Shown: piece by piece, positions 25,009 to 33,915 of the stretch
Position numbering within the stretch: position 1 is the stretch's first letter
Layout of the letters: each line of letters starts with the position of its first letter
From: Gemmatimonadota bacterium
GTDB taxonomy: Bacteria > GCA-2686955
NCBI GenBank assembly: GCA_002686955.1
Contig: NYZA01000143.1
Location: 1-64,000 of the forward strand
Length of the DNA stretch: 64,000 bases
Reading direction: 5' to 3'
Notes under the pieces: model-generated
Database searches by the model: none
The model's input: only the letters and a program-made list of their open reading frames with translations
What the model was told of the DNA's origin: nothing
Made by a program: the position numbers and the translations under genes

Positions 25009-26325
25009 GTGTCGCTCAGGTCATATCTCGATGAACTGGAACGTCTCAACGAGACCGAGGTTGTGACGACTATCGCCGACACTCGATTCGAGATCGCCGG
25101 AGTGTTGAAAGCGCTGGAGAACCGACCCGTACACTTCAGAAATGTACCGGGTTGTGAATTCAGTGTCGCCGGTAACCTACTGGCCTCCAAGGAAGGGATC
25201 GCCCGGCACTTTGGAATCGAAGTCGATCGACTGATACAGTGGATCGCCAAGGGAATCGACCAGCCCTCTCCCCCTCGGCGGGTTCGAAGCGCCCCTTGCC
25301 AAGAGGTCGAAATGAACGAGATCGACCTCGATCGGCTCCCGATCCTTCTTCATGGCCACGACGACGGTGGTCGCTACATCACGTCCGGTGTATGTGTCGC
25401 TCGCCACCCCGACCTCGGCCAGAATCTCGACTTCCACCGCGCGATGCAGATCGGAAAGGATCGGCTGGCGCTGCGGATCGTGCGGCATCGGGACTTCGAT
25501 CGTTTTCTCCGTGATCAGCAAGAGATGGATGTGGCCATCTGCATCGGCAACGGACCGAATGTGCTTCTCGCGGCGGCCACGAGTGTCGCTGGCGGCGGAG
25601 ATGAGCTCGAGATCGCCAATACGCTCGAAGCGCTCGACGTGACGCGCGCCAAGAGCGCCGACCTGTGGATCCCCGCCGATTGCGAGATCGTTTTGGAAGG
25701 CAAGGTGCGCCTCGACGACCGCGCATCGGAGGGACCCTTCGTCGATCTGACCGAGACGCTCGATGTCGTGCGCACCGAGCCGGTGATGACCGTCACGAGG
25801 ATCACGCACCGTCGCGACGCGATCTGGCAGGCTCTGCTGCCCGGAGGGCTGGAGCACAAGCTTCTGATGGGCATGCCGAGAGAGCCGACCATCTACAGGA
25901 ATGTGCGAGAAGCCGGTGTCAATTGTCGCGATGTGAGCATCACTCCAGGTGGCTGTTCCTGGCTGCATGCGATCATCAAGATTCGCAAGACCGGCGACGA
26001 TGATGTCGCAAAAGCCCTCGATGCCGCGTTCGCGGGGCACCGCAGCTTGAAACACGCCTTCGTAGTCGACGAAGACATCGATATTCTCGATCCCATTGCC
26101 GTCGAATGGGCTTTCGCAACCCGGTTTCAGTTCGATCGGGACGTGTATCCACGAGAGATCGAAGCGGGATCCAGCCTCGATCCTTCGGCGGAGCCGGGTA
26201 CGAAACGCACGGCGAAAGTGGGTTTCGATCTCACCGTCCCCTCCGGGACCGAAAGCGCACGCGAGAAGTTCGAGCATGCGCGCTTCCCCAGGGTTGATCT
26301 CAAGCGCTTCTTGGACAGGCAATGA
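25009..26325 (+). CDS. UbiD-family decarboxylase, probable anhydromevalonate phosphate decarboxylase
   Basis: The 438-residue protein is a UbiD-type prenyl-FMN decarboxylase, recognised by LPILLHGHDDGGRYITSGVC, MQIGKDRLALRI, ADCEIVLEGKV, SEGPFVDLTE and the RITHRRDAIWQALLPGG segment. Archaeal anhydromevalonate phosphate decarboxylases, which turn trans-anhydromevalonate 5-phosphate into isopentenyl phosphate, belong to this family and are of similar length. Specificity is inferred from the operon: the next genes encode a phosphomevalonate dehydratase-like pair and isopentenyl phosphate kinase. GTG start at 25009 with GGAGGGG upstream. Its stop overlaps the next start (ATGA). Confidence 0.85.
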   Translation: MSLRSYLDELERLNETEVVTTIADTRFEIAGVLKALENRPVHFRNVPGCEFSVAGNLLASKEGIARHFGIEVDRLIQWIAKGIDQPSPPRRVRSAPCQEVEMNEIDLDRLPILLHGHDDGGRYITSGVCVARHPDLGQNLDFHRAMQIGKDRLALRIVRHRDFDRFLRDQQEMDVAICIGNGPNVLLAAATSVAGGGDELEIANTLEALDVTRAKSADLWIPADCEIVLEGKVRLDDRASEGPFVDLTETLDVVRTEPVMTVTRITHRRDAIWQALLPGGLEHKLLMGMPREPTIYRNVREAGVNCRDVSITPGGCSWLHAIIKIRKTGDDDVAKALDAAFAGHRSLKHAFVVDEDIDILDPIAVEWAFATRFQFDRDVYPREIEAGSSLDPSAEPGTKRTAKVGFDLTVPSGTESAREKFEHARFPRVDLKRFLDRQ

Positions 26326-27500
26326 AGCTGATCGGCCACGAAGAATCGATGCTCTCCGGCGCCGAAGGAAAGGCCGCACGAAAGTGCATGCAGATCCTGA
26401 CCGCACTCGGCGAGATCTTCGGCGCGGAGAAGATGATCCCGGTCGAGACGGTTCAAATCTCGGGAGTTTCTTACGACAATCTGGGCGACGCGGGGCTGGA
26501 GTTCTTGCGAGAGCTGGCCGCCGACGGCCGCGCGAAGGTGCCGACAACACTCAATCCCGCCGGCATGGATACAGAGGACTGGAGGGCGCTCGGCATCCCC
26601 GAGGATTTCGCCCGAAAGCAGACCGAGGTCATCGCGGCGTTCACCAAGATGGGTGTCGATGCGACCTGCTCCTGCACTCCCTACCTCATCGGCAATCTTC
26701 CGAAGCCTGGCGCCCATATCGCTTGGGGCGAAAGCTCCGCCGTCACCTTCGCGAATTCGGTCCTCGGCGCTCGAACGAACAAAGAGGGCGGTCCTAGCAG
26801 CGTCGCGGCGTCGCTAACGGGATGCACGCCGGCATACGGCCTGCACCTCGACGAGCATCGTCGTCCGAAGGTGCGTGTGATGCTGGAGACCGATCTCGAA
26901 ACCAAGTTGGAGTTCGGAGCGTTCGGAAAGGCACTGGGGGAAGCGCTGGACGGCCGGATCCCCTTGATCGAAGGGATCTCGACGCGCCGCTGGGACCTTC
27001 TGAAAGCCCTCTGTGCCGCCTTCGCGACCTACGGAGGAGCCCCGATCTTCCATATCGCGGGGGGAACGAGTGAGCAGTGGAGCCCTCCGGCCGACGCGAT
27101 TTCGATCGGCCGAGATGAGATCGTCCGGGCCGCGCGGGCGCTCGATGATGGGGCGGATCGGGTCGATTTCGTCTTCTTGGGCTGCCCTCATCTCTCGCTC
27201 GATGAGCTGCGAGAGATCGCGGAGCTGCTCCGCGGCAAGACCGTCACGAAGGAGCTCTGGCTCGGCGTGGCACGGCGGATCAAAGAGCAGGCCGATGCGG
27301 CCGGAATCACCGAGATCTTGGTCGCCGCCGGAGCGAAGATGGCGTGTGATACCTGCCACGTCGTGGCGCCGCTGAGAGGTCGTTTCGATACCTTCGCGAC
27401 CAACTCGGCCAAAGGGATCTACTACGGTCGCTCTAAGAACCGCTTCAAAAGTGTGTTTCGAACAACTGAAGAGTGCATTCGACTCGCGACGGAGAAGTAA
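26322..27500 (+). CDS. Aconitase X large subunit, probable phosphomevalonate dehydratase large subunit
   Basis: The 392-residue protein belongs to the aconitase X (DUF521) catalytic family. Cysteines in TCSCTPYL (Cys118), FLGCPH (Cys288) and CDTCHVV (Cys345) are the expected ligands of a [4Fe-4S] cluster; HIAWGESSAVTFANS is the substrate-side motif. In archaea the large/small aconitase X pair dehydrates mevalonate 5-phosphate to trans-anhydromevalonate 5-phosphate. Other aconitase X enzymes are cis-3-hydroxyproline dehydratases, but coupling here to UbiD and IPK strongly favours the mevalonate role. It overlaps ubiD by 4 bp, and 3 bp separate it from the small subunit. Confidence 0.88.
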   Translation: MKLIGHEESMLSGAEGKAARKCMQILTALGEIFGAEKMIPVETVQISGVSYDNLGDAGLEFLRELAADGRAKVPTTLNPAGMDTEDWRALGIPEDFARKQTEVIAAFTKMGVDATCSCTPYLIGNLPKPGAHIAWGESSAVTFANSVLGARTNKEGGPSSVAASLTGCTPAYGLHLDEHRRPKVRVMLETDLETKLEFGAFGKALGEALDGRIPLIEGISTRRWDLLKALCAAFATYGGAPIFHIAGGTSEQWSPPADAISIGRDEIVRAARALDDGADRVDFVFLGCPHLSLDELREIAELLRGKTVTKELWLGVARRIKEQADAAGITEILVAAGAKMACDTCHVVAPLRGRFDTFATNSAKGIYYGRSKNRFKSVFRTTEECIRLATEK

Positions 27501-27503
27501 AGG

Positions 27504-27893
27504 GTGCGAGGCAGAATCGTCTACGATGGTGTCGCGGAAGGGCCGGCGCTGGTGTCGACCGAAGCGATCGGTTTCTACGGCGGTGTCGATCCCGATACGG
27601 GACGAATCGTCGAGGCCGGGCACCCGCTCGAAGGATCGTCGGTGGCGGGAAAAGTCCTGGTCTTTCCGCAAGGCAAGGGCTCCACGGTAGGCTCCTACAC
27701 ACTCTATCGGCTCCGCAAGAATGGAGTCGCACCGAGCGCCATGATCAACGAGGAGTGTGAAACGGTCGTCGCCGTCGGTGCGATCATCTCCGAGATCCCC
27801 TGCGTCGACCAGATCTCCTTGGAACGGATCCGAAGCGGTGACCTGGTTCGGGTGAGGGGTAGTGAAGTCATGGTCGAAAGGAGAGAAGGGTGA
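27504..27893 (+). CDS. Aconitase X small (swivel) subunit, probable phosphomevalonate dehydratase small subunit
   Basis: The 129-residue protein matches DUF126: EAIGFYGGVDPDTGRIVEAG, GKVLVFPQGKGSTVGSYTLY and a closing RIRSGDLVRV. The Ser of GKGSTVGS is the conserved catalytic residue in aconitase-type swivel domains. Its length is standard for the separate small subunit of two-subunit aconitase X enzymes. GTG start three bases after the large-subunit stop; the terminal TGA overlaps the next GTG. A 1:1 complex with the large subunit is expected. Confidence 0.9.
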   Translation: MRGRIVYDGVAEGPALVSTEAIGFYGGVDPDTGRIVEAGHPLEGSSVAGKVLVFPQGKGSTVGSYTLYRLRKNGVAPSAMINEECETVVAVGAIISEIPCVDQISLERIRSGDLVRVRGSEVMVERREG

Positions 27894-28708
27894 GCGCCTC
27901 CGTCGAAACGGTGATTCTGAAGATCGGCGGCAGCGTCATCACGAACAAGGACTCGAACCGATTCGAAATTCGTCGCGATGAAATCGGTCGCATCGCCTCC
28001 GAAATCGGTGCCGCGAGAGCCGCCAGGCCGATGCGCCTGGTCCTTGTACACGGTGCCGGCCCTTTCGGCCACACGATGGTGACGAACTACGGAATCGCCG
28101 AAGGGGTTGGGGTCCCGAAAGGAATTGAAGGCTTCGTTAGAACCCACAATTCGATGCAAGATCTCAACTACGTACTGATGTGTATCTTGCGCGACAAGGG
28201 GCTCCTGGGGTTTCCGATCCAACCCAGCGCCTGCATTCGCCAGAAGAGACGCGAGTTGATCTCGTTCGATACCGCGATCATCGCCGGTCTCCTCGACCTC
28301 GACGACGGAATCGTGCCGATTCTCTACGGCGACATGGTTCTCGACGAGTCGATCGGAGCAAGTGTCGTCTCGGGAGATGCGATCGTCGCTCATCTCGCGC
28401 CCGCTCTCCGAGCCGATCGAGTTCTTATGGGCACCGATGTCGAGGGCGTGTTCGAGGGCGATCCGAAGACCGATCCCGCCGCCGCATCGATCCCCACGAT
28501 CAGCGCCGAGAACCTCGATCGGGTGATGGAGTCGGTCCGCGGCGCGACGACGGTCGACGTCACCGGAGGGATGCAGAAGAAGCTGATCGAGATCCGCGAC
28601 AAGCTCGGCGGAATCGGGGTCAAGATCTTCGACGCGCTCGCACCGGGCAACGTCGAAAGGGCACTCCTGGGTCGCCAGGTAGGAACGGAAATCAGTCTCC
28701 GTCGGTAG
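27890..28708 (+). CDS. ipk: Isopentenyl phosphate kinase
   Basis: The 272-residue protein is an amino-acid-kinase-fold enzyme: ILKIGGSVITNK, LVLVHGAGPFGH with His61, VPILYGDMVLDE, VVSGDAIVAHLAP, VLMGTDVEGVFEGDPK, VDVTGGMQKKL. The His following the Gly-rich loop is the hallmark that separates isopentenyl phosphate kinases from other members of the fold; the enzyme makes IPP from isopentenyl phosphate and ATP. It is the last step of the archaeal mevalonate route and the last gene of this operon. Its 3' end overlaps the convergent O-antigen ligase gene by 17 bp. Confidence 0.92.
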   Translation: MSASVETVILKIGGSVITNKDSNRFEIRRDEIGRIASEIGAARAARPMRLVLVHGAGPFGHTMVTNYGIAEGVGVPKGIEGFVRTHNSMQDLNYVLMCILRDKGLLGFPIQPSACIRQKRRELISFDTAIIAGLLDLDDGIVPILYGDMVLDESIGASVVSGDAIVAHLAPALRADRVLMGTDVEGVFEGDPKTDPAAASIPTISAENLDRVMESVRGATTVDVTGGMQKKLIEIRDKLGGIGVKIFDALAPGNVERALLGRQVGTEISLRR

Positions 28709-30629
28709 TGGGCCCCTCCGAGCGGCGCATCGTCCAGATCAGTGCTCTTTCGACGAGATCGGCCTCCTGCCTCCGCCCTTCTTCGGAGTAGGACGCACCG
28801 ATTCGAGCCAGAAGTCTGTCGCGGGGTCCGCCCTTGCGGATCGCTTCGCGGTAGTCCCGGCGCGCTTCTGCTCTCTGACCGGAGATGGACAGAAGATTCG
28901 CACGCGTGGCGAGGAGCTCGTGCAGCGGTGCATGCGACAAGAAAGGGAGGACTCCGCCCGAATCGTCGGGCCAACGCTCATGTAGATCGAGCATGCGGTC
29001 CACGATCGCCAGCGCTCTGGTCGTATCCCCCGCGTCGAGAACCGATTCGCCCCAGACACCCCATAGCTCGTCGTCGTAGCAGAGGGGCGCGGCGCCGGCG
29101 GCTACCATCCTCGCCTCGCCTGGGCGACCGGCGCGCAGTAGAGCGAATGATAGATGCAGCGGCAAGCGGGCGTAGAGAGGATCGAGGGAGTGGAGATCCT
29201 CGTAGGCCGACACCGCCTCGGTCCAGGCGCGAAGCCGCTCGTGCGCAATCCCGATTCGGTAGAGCAGGCGGGGACTCCGGGGCTCCACGATGCGGGCCCG
29301 CTCGAGATGTGGGAGGGCTTCCGCCGGGCGGCCATGAATCAGGTGCCTTTCCGCGGCAAGCAGCTCCCCCTCCGTCCCCAGGGTGAAGCGCAGCTCTCGC
29401 GCACCGAGAAAGAGCGCCACCAGCCCGATCGGCGCCAGGATCGCGGCGCGCCCGATGCGGGTAGGGGTCCACGCGCGAGCGGATGGAGCGCCGAGCGCAC
29501 CGAGGACGCCGACCATTCCCCAAAAAGGCAGCGCCACCGAGAACCAGCGCAGATTCGGACTCGCGAGCCCATCGACCGCGACGCCCGCGATCCCGGCGAG
29601 GAGCGCCGCGCGCCAGATCGCCTTCTCGTCCCCCTCGTCCCGATCTCGCATCGCCCGCCGGATGAGCAACAAGGCGAGCATCGCTAGGAGCCCGAGTCCG
29701 ACGATCCCGAGCTCCGCGGCGACCTCCAACGCCTCGCAGTGCGCGTGGCCGGTGTTCGCCGTCAGATGGAGAAGGGGCGATTCCGGGGGACGCGCCGCCT
29801 GGATCGTTCTCGTGAAAGAGCCGAGGCCTTGGCCCAGCCTGGGTGCCTGCTCCACGAGCGAGAGAGCGCCGCGCCAGATCGTGCGCCGAACGAGCGCCGT
29901 TCCCGCGGGCCGAACGAAAAGCGCCCATGCCGCGGCGGCGGATCCGAACGCGGCCAGGGCCGCCAGGAGCGAGGTTCGCGGGTGGCGGGGATCCGCGAAG
30001 GCCTGCTGCACCAGAAGTGCCACCACCAGCCCCCCCAGCGCGGCCTCCGATCTTTGCGCGACGAGCACGATCAGCATGACTGCCAGAGCCCAATGGCCGA
30101 TCCGCTTGCCGCGGGCACGGACCAGTGCGATCGGAATCCAGGGCAGGATCGAAGCGGCCAGCACATTCGGATTGCCCGCGGCGGCCCCCATAGATCGAAT
30201 CCCGTCCCAGAAACGGGGAAAGGGAAGGGTCGCCAACACCGGAAGAACTACCAAAAAGGGGCGCAACATCGACCGGGGCTCGATCCCGAGCAGCGCCACA
30301 AGAGCGAAAGCGATGCCGCTGTGGTGGAGAAGCAGGGCTTGCCGCACCCGCGGATCGACCGGCGCGCCAAAGGCGCGAATCCAGCCCCATGCGCCGCAAG
30401 CGAGCAGCATAAACGCGATGGCGCGCGATGCCCCCCGCGCTACATCTTTGCGCATCGCCGCTCCGAGGCAGAGAGCGCCGACACCCAAGGCCGCGATCGC
30501 ACCTTTGATGCGAACCGGCTCGAGATGCTCCGGATGGTACGCGACCGCAACCGTCGCCATCAGCAACGCGGCGGCGAGGCCGAGGCGATCGGTGGCGCTC
30601 TTCGTACTCGATTCCTTCGATTTGAACAT
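28692..30629 (-). CDS. O-antigen ligase/polymerase-family membrane protein with C-terminal TPR region
   Basis: The 645-residue protein has about ten hydrophobic segments and a Wzy_C-like periplasmic loop (RRTIWRGALSLVEQAPRLGQ, then GLGSFTRTIQ... and NTGHAHCEALEVAAELGIVG, with the conserved HNxxLExxxExG-like pattern). After the last helix (about residue 415) a TPR-like helical region follows (LLAAERHLIHGRPAEALPHL, ERARIVEPRSPRLLYRIGIA). Such proteins ligate or polymerise O-antigen, teichuronic or glycoprotein glycans. It is not next to other glycan genes, but several lie between 35 and 48 kb. Confidence 0.82.
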   Translation of the reverse strand: MFKSKESSTKSATDRLGLAAALLMATVAVAYHPEHLEPVRIKGAIAALGVGALCLGAAMRKDVARGASRAIAFMLLACGAWGWIRAFGAPVDPRVRQALLLHHSGIAFALVALLGIEPRSMLRPFLVVLPVLATLPFPRFWDGIRSMGAAAGNPNVLAASILPWIPIALVRARGKRIGHWALAVMLIVLVAQRSEAALGGLVVALLVQQAFADPRHPRTSLLAALAAFGSAAAAWALFVRPAGTALVRRTIWRGALSLVEQAPRLGQGLGSFTRTIQAARPPESPLLHLTANTGHAHCEALEVAAELGIVGLGLLAMLALLLIRRAMRDRDEGDEKAIWRAALLAGIAGVAVDGLASPNLRWFSVALPFWGMVGVLGALGAPSARAWTPTRIGRAAILAPIGLVALFLGARELRFTLGTEGELLAAERHLIHGRPAEALPHLERARIVEPRSPRLLYRIGIAHERLRAWTEAVSAYEDLHSLDPLYARLPLHLSFALLRAGRPGEARMVAAGAAPLCYDDELWGVWGESVLDAGDTTRALAIVDRMLDLHERWPDDSGGVLPFLSHAPLHELLATRANLLSISGQRAEARRDYREAIRKGGPRDRLLARIGASYSEEGRRQEADLVERALIWTMRRSEGPTTDGD

Positions 30630-30686
30630 CCGACGGGAATCCTACCCCGGAACCCTCCCCCCGACCGCGAGATGTATGCTCCCCGC

Positions 30687-32018
30687 ATGGCCCATGGACT
30701 CCTAGTCGAATCGCTCGATCCCTCCGGCAACGGCGCACGCTTCGGCATTCGCCCCGGCGATCGCCTCGTTTCGCTCAACGGCTCCGAAGTGAACGACGAA
30801 ATCGACCTGCTCTTCCATTTCGAAAGCGACGAATCGAACGAGCTCGAATTCGCGAGAGAAGGCGATCGCAGATCGGTGACGTTGCCGGCGGGTGATGCAG
30901 GCATCGAATGGCGGGAATCGGAGATCCGCCTTTGCAGCAATAAATGTGTCTTCTGCTACGTGCATCAGAATCGCAAGGGGATGCGCAAGGCGATCTATGT
31001 GATGGATGAAGACATCCGCCTCTCCTTCCTCTACGGCGGCTTCACCACACTCTCGAATCTGACCGACGCCGACCGAAACCGAATCATCGCCCAACGTCTG
31101 TCCCCACTCTACGTATCGGTTCACGCCACCGACGAGCTGGTGCGCGCATCGATGCTCCGCGCACGGTCCCGCGCCAATCCGACCGCGATCCTCGACGATA
31201 TCGACTTTTTCGTGGAAAAAGGCATCGAGCTTCACACGCAGGCGGTGATCTGCCCCGGCATCAACGACGGCGAAGTGCTCGAGCGCACGATCAACGACCT
31301 CGCGGCGCGGCGCCCGGTCCTGCGCAGCCTGGCCTGCGTACCGGTGGGGCTGACCGGTCATCGCAAGAACCTGCCCCTCATGCGCCCTTTCGACACCGAA
31401 TCGGCGCGTGTCGAGATTGCCCGCATCGAACGACTCGCGCGGGAGCTCGACGAACCCTTCGTGTACGCGGCCGATGAGTTCTACTGCATCGTCGGCATCG
31501 AACCACCGCCGCTCGAGCACTACGGCGATTGGGAGCAGCTCGACAACGGTGTCGGCCTGATCCGTTACTGGGAAGAGATCGTGCGCGAGGCGAACGAAGC
31601 TCTGATCGCGCCTCGGTCGCCGCGTCGCGTTCTCGCCCTCACGGGTGTGTCGGCTCGGTCTTTCGTCGGAGACAACCTCGCACCGGCCATTTCCGACACT
31701 CTCGAAATCCGGGTCGCATCGGTGCGCAATACCCTCTTCGGTGAATCGGTTACTGTCGCGAATCTGCTGAGCGGCGAAGATCTGCTGCGAGGGATAGAAA
31801 GGAGCAGAGCAAGCGGCTTCGATCCCGACCTCGTTCTGCTGCCGCCGAAGATCTTGAACGAGGACCAGCTTTTTCTCGACGATCTGCCCTTCGGGGAGGC
31901 CCGTGCGCTAGCCGCTACCGAGCTACTTCCGGCGCCCGAAGATCCCTCGCTTCTCGCCGAGGCTCTCGGCTATCGGGGTCCGGTATTCGACAAGGGAGAA
32001 AGCGAGAAAGGCCGGTAG
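30687..32018 (+). CDS. PDZ-radical SAM-DUF512 protein
   Basis: The 443-residue protein starts with a PDZ-like segment (ARFGIRPGDRLVSLNGSEVN), then a cluster motif CSNKCVFCYVHQ and YVSVHATDE, followed by the DUF512 tail (YAADEFYCIVG, ALTGVSARSF, LLSGEDLL near the end). This arrangement defines a family widespread in anaerobic bacteria whose reaction is unknown. The CxxxCxxC motif binds the radical SAM [4Fe-4S] cluster. ATG 30687 is preceded by a second ATG at 30672. The last 49 bp overlap the convergent lipoprotein gene. Confidence 0.88.
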   Translation: MAHGLLVESLDPSGNGARFGIRPGDRLVSLNGSEVNDEIDLLFHFESDESNELEFAREGDRRSVTLPAGDAGIEWRESEIRLCSNKCVFCYVHQNRKGMRKAIYVMDEDIRLSFLYGGFTTLSNLTDADRNRIIAQRLSPLYVSVHATDELVRASMLRARSRANPTAILDDIDFFVEKGIELHTQAVICPGINDGEVLERTINDLAARRPVLRSLACVPVGLTGHRKNLPLMRPFDTESARVEIARIERLARELDEPFVYAADEFYCIVGIEPPPLEHYGDWEQLDNGVGLIRYWEEIVREANEALIAPRSPRRVLALTGVSARSFVGDNLAPAISDTLEIRVASVRNTLFGESVTVANLLSGEDLLRGIERSRASGFDPDLVLLPPKILNEDQLFLDDLPFGEARALAATELLPAPEDPSLLAEALGYRGPVFDKGESEKGR

Positions 32019-33256
32019 CGAACCGGCGCCAATGACGAGTTCATCCGATCGTCGTAGATCCGGGCCGGAACTCTGCCGGCATCCGCTGTGCCCCAGTAGT
32101 TTCCGACCGCGTCGATCGAATCCGGCCTGGCGTTTTTCGGCGTCGTGAGCGCGTGGTCGGAAGAGCTGGAAAAGTTGTTGCTACTGATGAGCGGGAAACA
32201 GTTCAACGCCAGACCGACATCGGTACCGAGCGTCGCCTGGAACTCGTTCCATTCCACTCGCATGCCGTTCGGGGCGACGGAGCAATGGGCTGCTTCGATG
32301 CCGGCACCATTGCCATCGAATAGATTGCGGACGATCACCGGCACCGAGTTGTAACTGATCTCGATGCCGATACTGCAATCGAGAAAGCGGCTATCCGCCA
32401 CGACGGTCTCGCTGTTCGATAGCACTACACCCGATTGCGCGCAATTGGAAATCACGCAGGAAGCGATCGAGCAGGGTGCGGCGTCGAAAAGCTCGACGCC
32501 ATAGGTCGCGCCGGCGATCGTACAGTCGGTGAGCGTCACCGGCGACCCGCTCGAATAGACGGCAACGCGCCCCATACCGGTGAAGCTGCAGGCATCGATC
32601 GTCGCATTCACGTTCTCGGCAAGCGACAGTCCTTCATAGAGATCGGAGAATCGCACGCCCCGAAATCGATGCGGCCCCGAGCCCGCTTCGAGGAGCACCG
32701 CACCGTCTCCGGACGGCGCCCCGGTGATCTCGATCGGCGCCTCGTCCGACTCCGCGCGGATCACCCCTTCCACTCGAAGCTCCGCTTCGGTTCCAAGCAC
32801 CAGACGGGTCCCGGCGGCCAAACTGAGCGTGCTGCCCGCGTCGATCGTGAGATCCCCGCCCAGGAAGTAGCTTCGGTCCGCGTCCAAATCGGCCCCTCCG
32901 ACTCCCATGGCGCCCTGGAGCTCTCTCTCCTCCAGGAGCACGATTTCGCCCAGATCGGTCGGCTCCTGGTTTTCCACGACGACCTCGCGGCGGCGGGTCA
33001 GTCCGTGGCCCAAGAACTCCACCTCGATCTCATAGGTCCCATCGTCCAAGGGCCCCAGCTCGAAACGCCCGGCGCCATCGGAGGTAGTCGTTCGACCAGA
33101 GGTCGAGACCAGGGCTGATGCGGCGGCATCGCCGTCTTCCAGGCTCAAGAGTCCCTCGATCCCGCCCTGTGAATCGGGCCCCGGTGGCTCGACGGAGCAG
33201 GCGGCGAGGAGCATCGCAATGATCGGCGCGATCGCGCGCGTGAGGTGGCGGCGCAT
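31970..33256 (-). CDS. Lipoprotein with carboxypeptidase-regulatory-like domain and right-handed beta-helix
   Basis: The 428-residue protein has a signal MRRHLTRAIAPIIAMLLAAC with the lipobox Cys at residue 20. A beta-sandwich segment of about 70 residues follows (GIEGLLSLEDGDAAASALVS, SDGAGRFELGPLDDGTYEIE), like surface-protein CarboxypepD_reg domains. Then come repeats typical of parallel beta-helices (IDACSFTGMGRVAVYSSGSP, TIAGATYGVELFDAAPCSIA, CVISNCAQSGVVLSNSETVV). The final GNYWGTAD is also typical of beta-helix surface proteins. Probably outer-membrane or surface attached; may bind or cleave polysaccharide. Confidence 0.82.
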   Translation of the reverse strand: MRRHLTRAIAPIIAMLLAACSVEPPGPDSQGGIEGLLSLEDGDAAASALVSTSGRTTTSDGAGRFELGPLDDGTYEIEVEFLGHGLTRRREVVVENQEPTDLGEIVLLEERELQGAMGVGGADLDADRSYFLGGDLTIDAGSTLSLAAGTRLVLGTEAELRVEGVIRAESDEAPIEITGAPSGDGAVLLEAGSGPHRFRGVRFSDLYEGLSLAENVNATIDACSFTGMGRVAVYSSGSPVTLTDCTIAGATYGVELFDAAPCSIASCVISNCAQSGVVLSNSETVVADSRFLDCSIGIEISYNSVPVIVRNLFDGNGAGIEAAHCSVAPNGMRVEWNEFQATLGTDVGLALNCFPLISSNNFSSSSDHALTTPKNARPDSIDAVGNYWGTADAGRVPARIYDDRMNSSLAPVRYRPFSLSPLSNTGPR

Positions 33257-33368
33257 GGCTGTTCTCCGTGACGGTTCATCGATCTCTTCGGCCCGATTCC
33301 AGGAAGCTCGATTCGACGGCACCCCCTTCGCGCTATGCTGCACGGAATCCCCTGAATCGAGGCCCCTC

Positions 33369-33782
33369 ATGAGCATCATGCCCTGCTCCGTCGATCAACG
33401 CGACGCGATGTTGCGCCACAACCTAAGGCTCGATCCCGATCTTCCCCGCGAGCTCCGGAACTTTCTCAGCTTTCGCGGGGCGGAGGTCGACATCGTCGAT
33501 TCAAGCCGGGCGAAAGACCCCTCGCGCGCGGCGGAGGCGATCCGCGACAAACGCGTTCTTCTCAGCTTCGATTCATCCCTCGCGGAGATCGCCGAGCCAC
33601 CGCGCAGGGGTAGGAGCGGCGGCATCGTCGTATTTCGCCTTCGCGACAAGCGCTGGGCGACTCTCGAGCCGGCGGTCCTGAGGCTCCTCGACCGATTCGA
33701 ACCGGGCCTGCTCGAAGGCGCGGTGACGATTGTCGAAGATGCGGGGATCGAACGACGCGAGCTGAAGGCGAAGCGACACTAG
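33369..33782 (+). CDS. DUF5615-like PIN-fold protein
   Basis: The 137-residue protein resembles the DUF5615/Mut7-C-type PIN-like family, with LRLDPDLPRELRNFLSFRGA, RDKRVLLSFDSSLAEI and GIVVFRLRD. In that family the early Asp and the Asp of the FD pair line the presumed nuclease site. Such genes are often the toxin half of toxin-antitoxin pairs, but no small antitoxin gene adjoins it. It is followed 21 bp later by a palindromic MITE-like element. ATG 33369 is preferred; the frame is open further upstream. Confidence 0.65.
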   Translation: MSIMPCSVDQRDAMLRHNLRLDPDLPRELRNFLSFRGAEVDIVDSSRAKDPSRAAEAIRDKRVLLSFDSSLAEIAEPPRRGRSGGIVVFRLRDKRWATLEPAVLRLLDRFEPGLLEGAVTIVEDAGIERRELKAKRH

Positions 33783-33803
33783 GACTCGTTCAATCCCAGC
33801 TAA

Positions 33804-33890
33804 GGGTTCGCGCAAGAGTAACTTGTCATTTGGCATCCCATCTGCCCCACATCTGGGCGCCAAGATGACAAGTTATTCTTGCGCGAACCC
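33804..33890. mobile_element. 87-bp MITE-like palindromic element
   Basis: Terminal inverted repeats of 31-32 bp (GGGTTCGCGCAAGARTAACT then TGTCAT and TTGGC) differ by one substitution and one indel and enclose 24 bp. TAA occurs directly outside both ends (33801-33803 and 33891-33893), consistent with a 3-bp target duplication. The element is too short to encode a transposase, so a parent element elsewhere would have to move it. It sits 25 bp before the der start and may contain or have replaced der's promoter. Confidence 0.75.
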
Positions 33891-33915
33891 TAACCGAGCA
33901 GCCGAGAACGCAAAT

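Noticed and set aside
26322-27893. cis-3-hydroxyproline dehydratase as the function of the aconitase X pair
   Set aside because: Possible by family, but the overlapping UbiD and IPK genes have no role in hydroxyproline breakdown and fit the archaeal mevalonate pathway step by step.
33823-33915. Upstream start for Der inside the palindromic element
   Set aside because: The extra residues come from the element; Der homology and a good ATG at 33916 give a normal-length protein.
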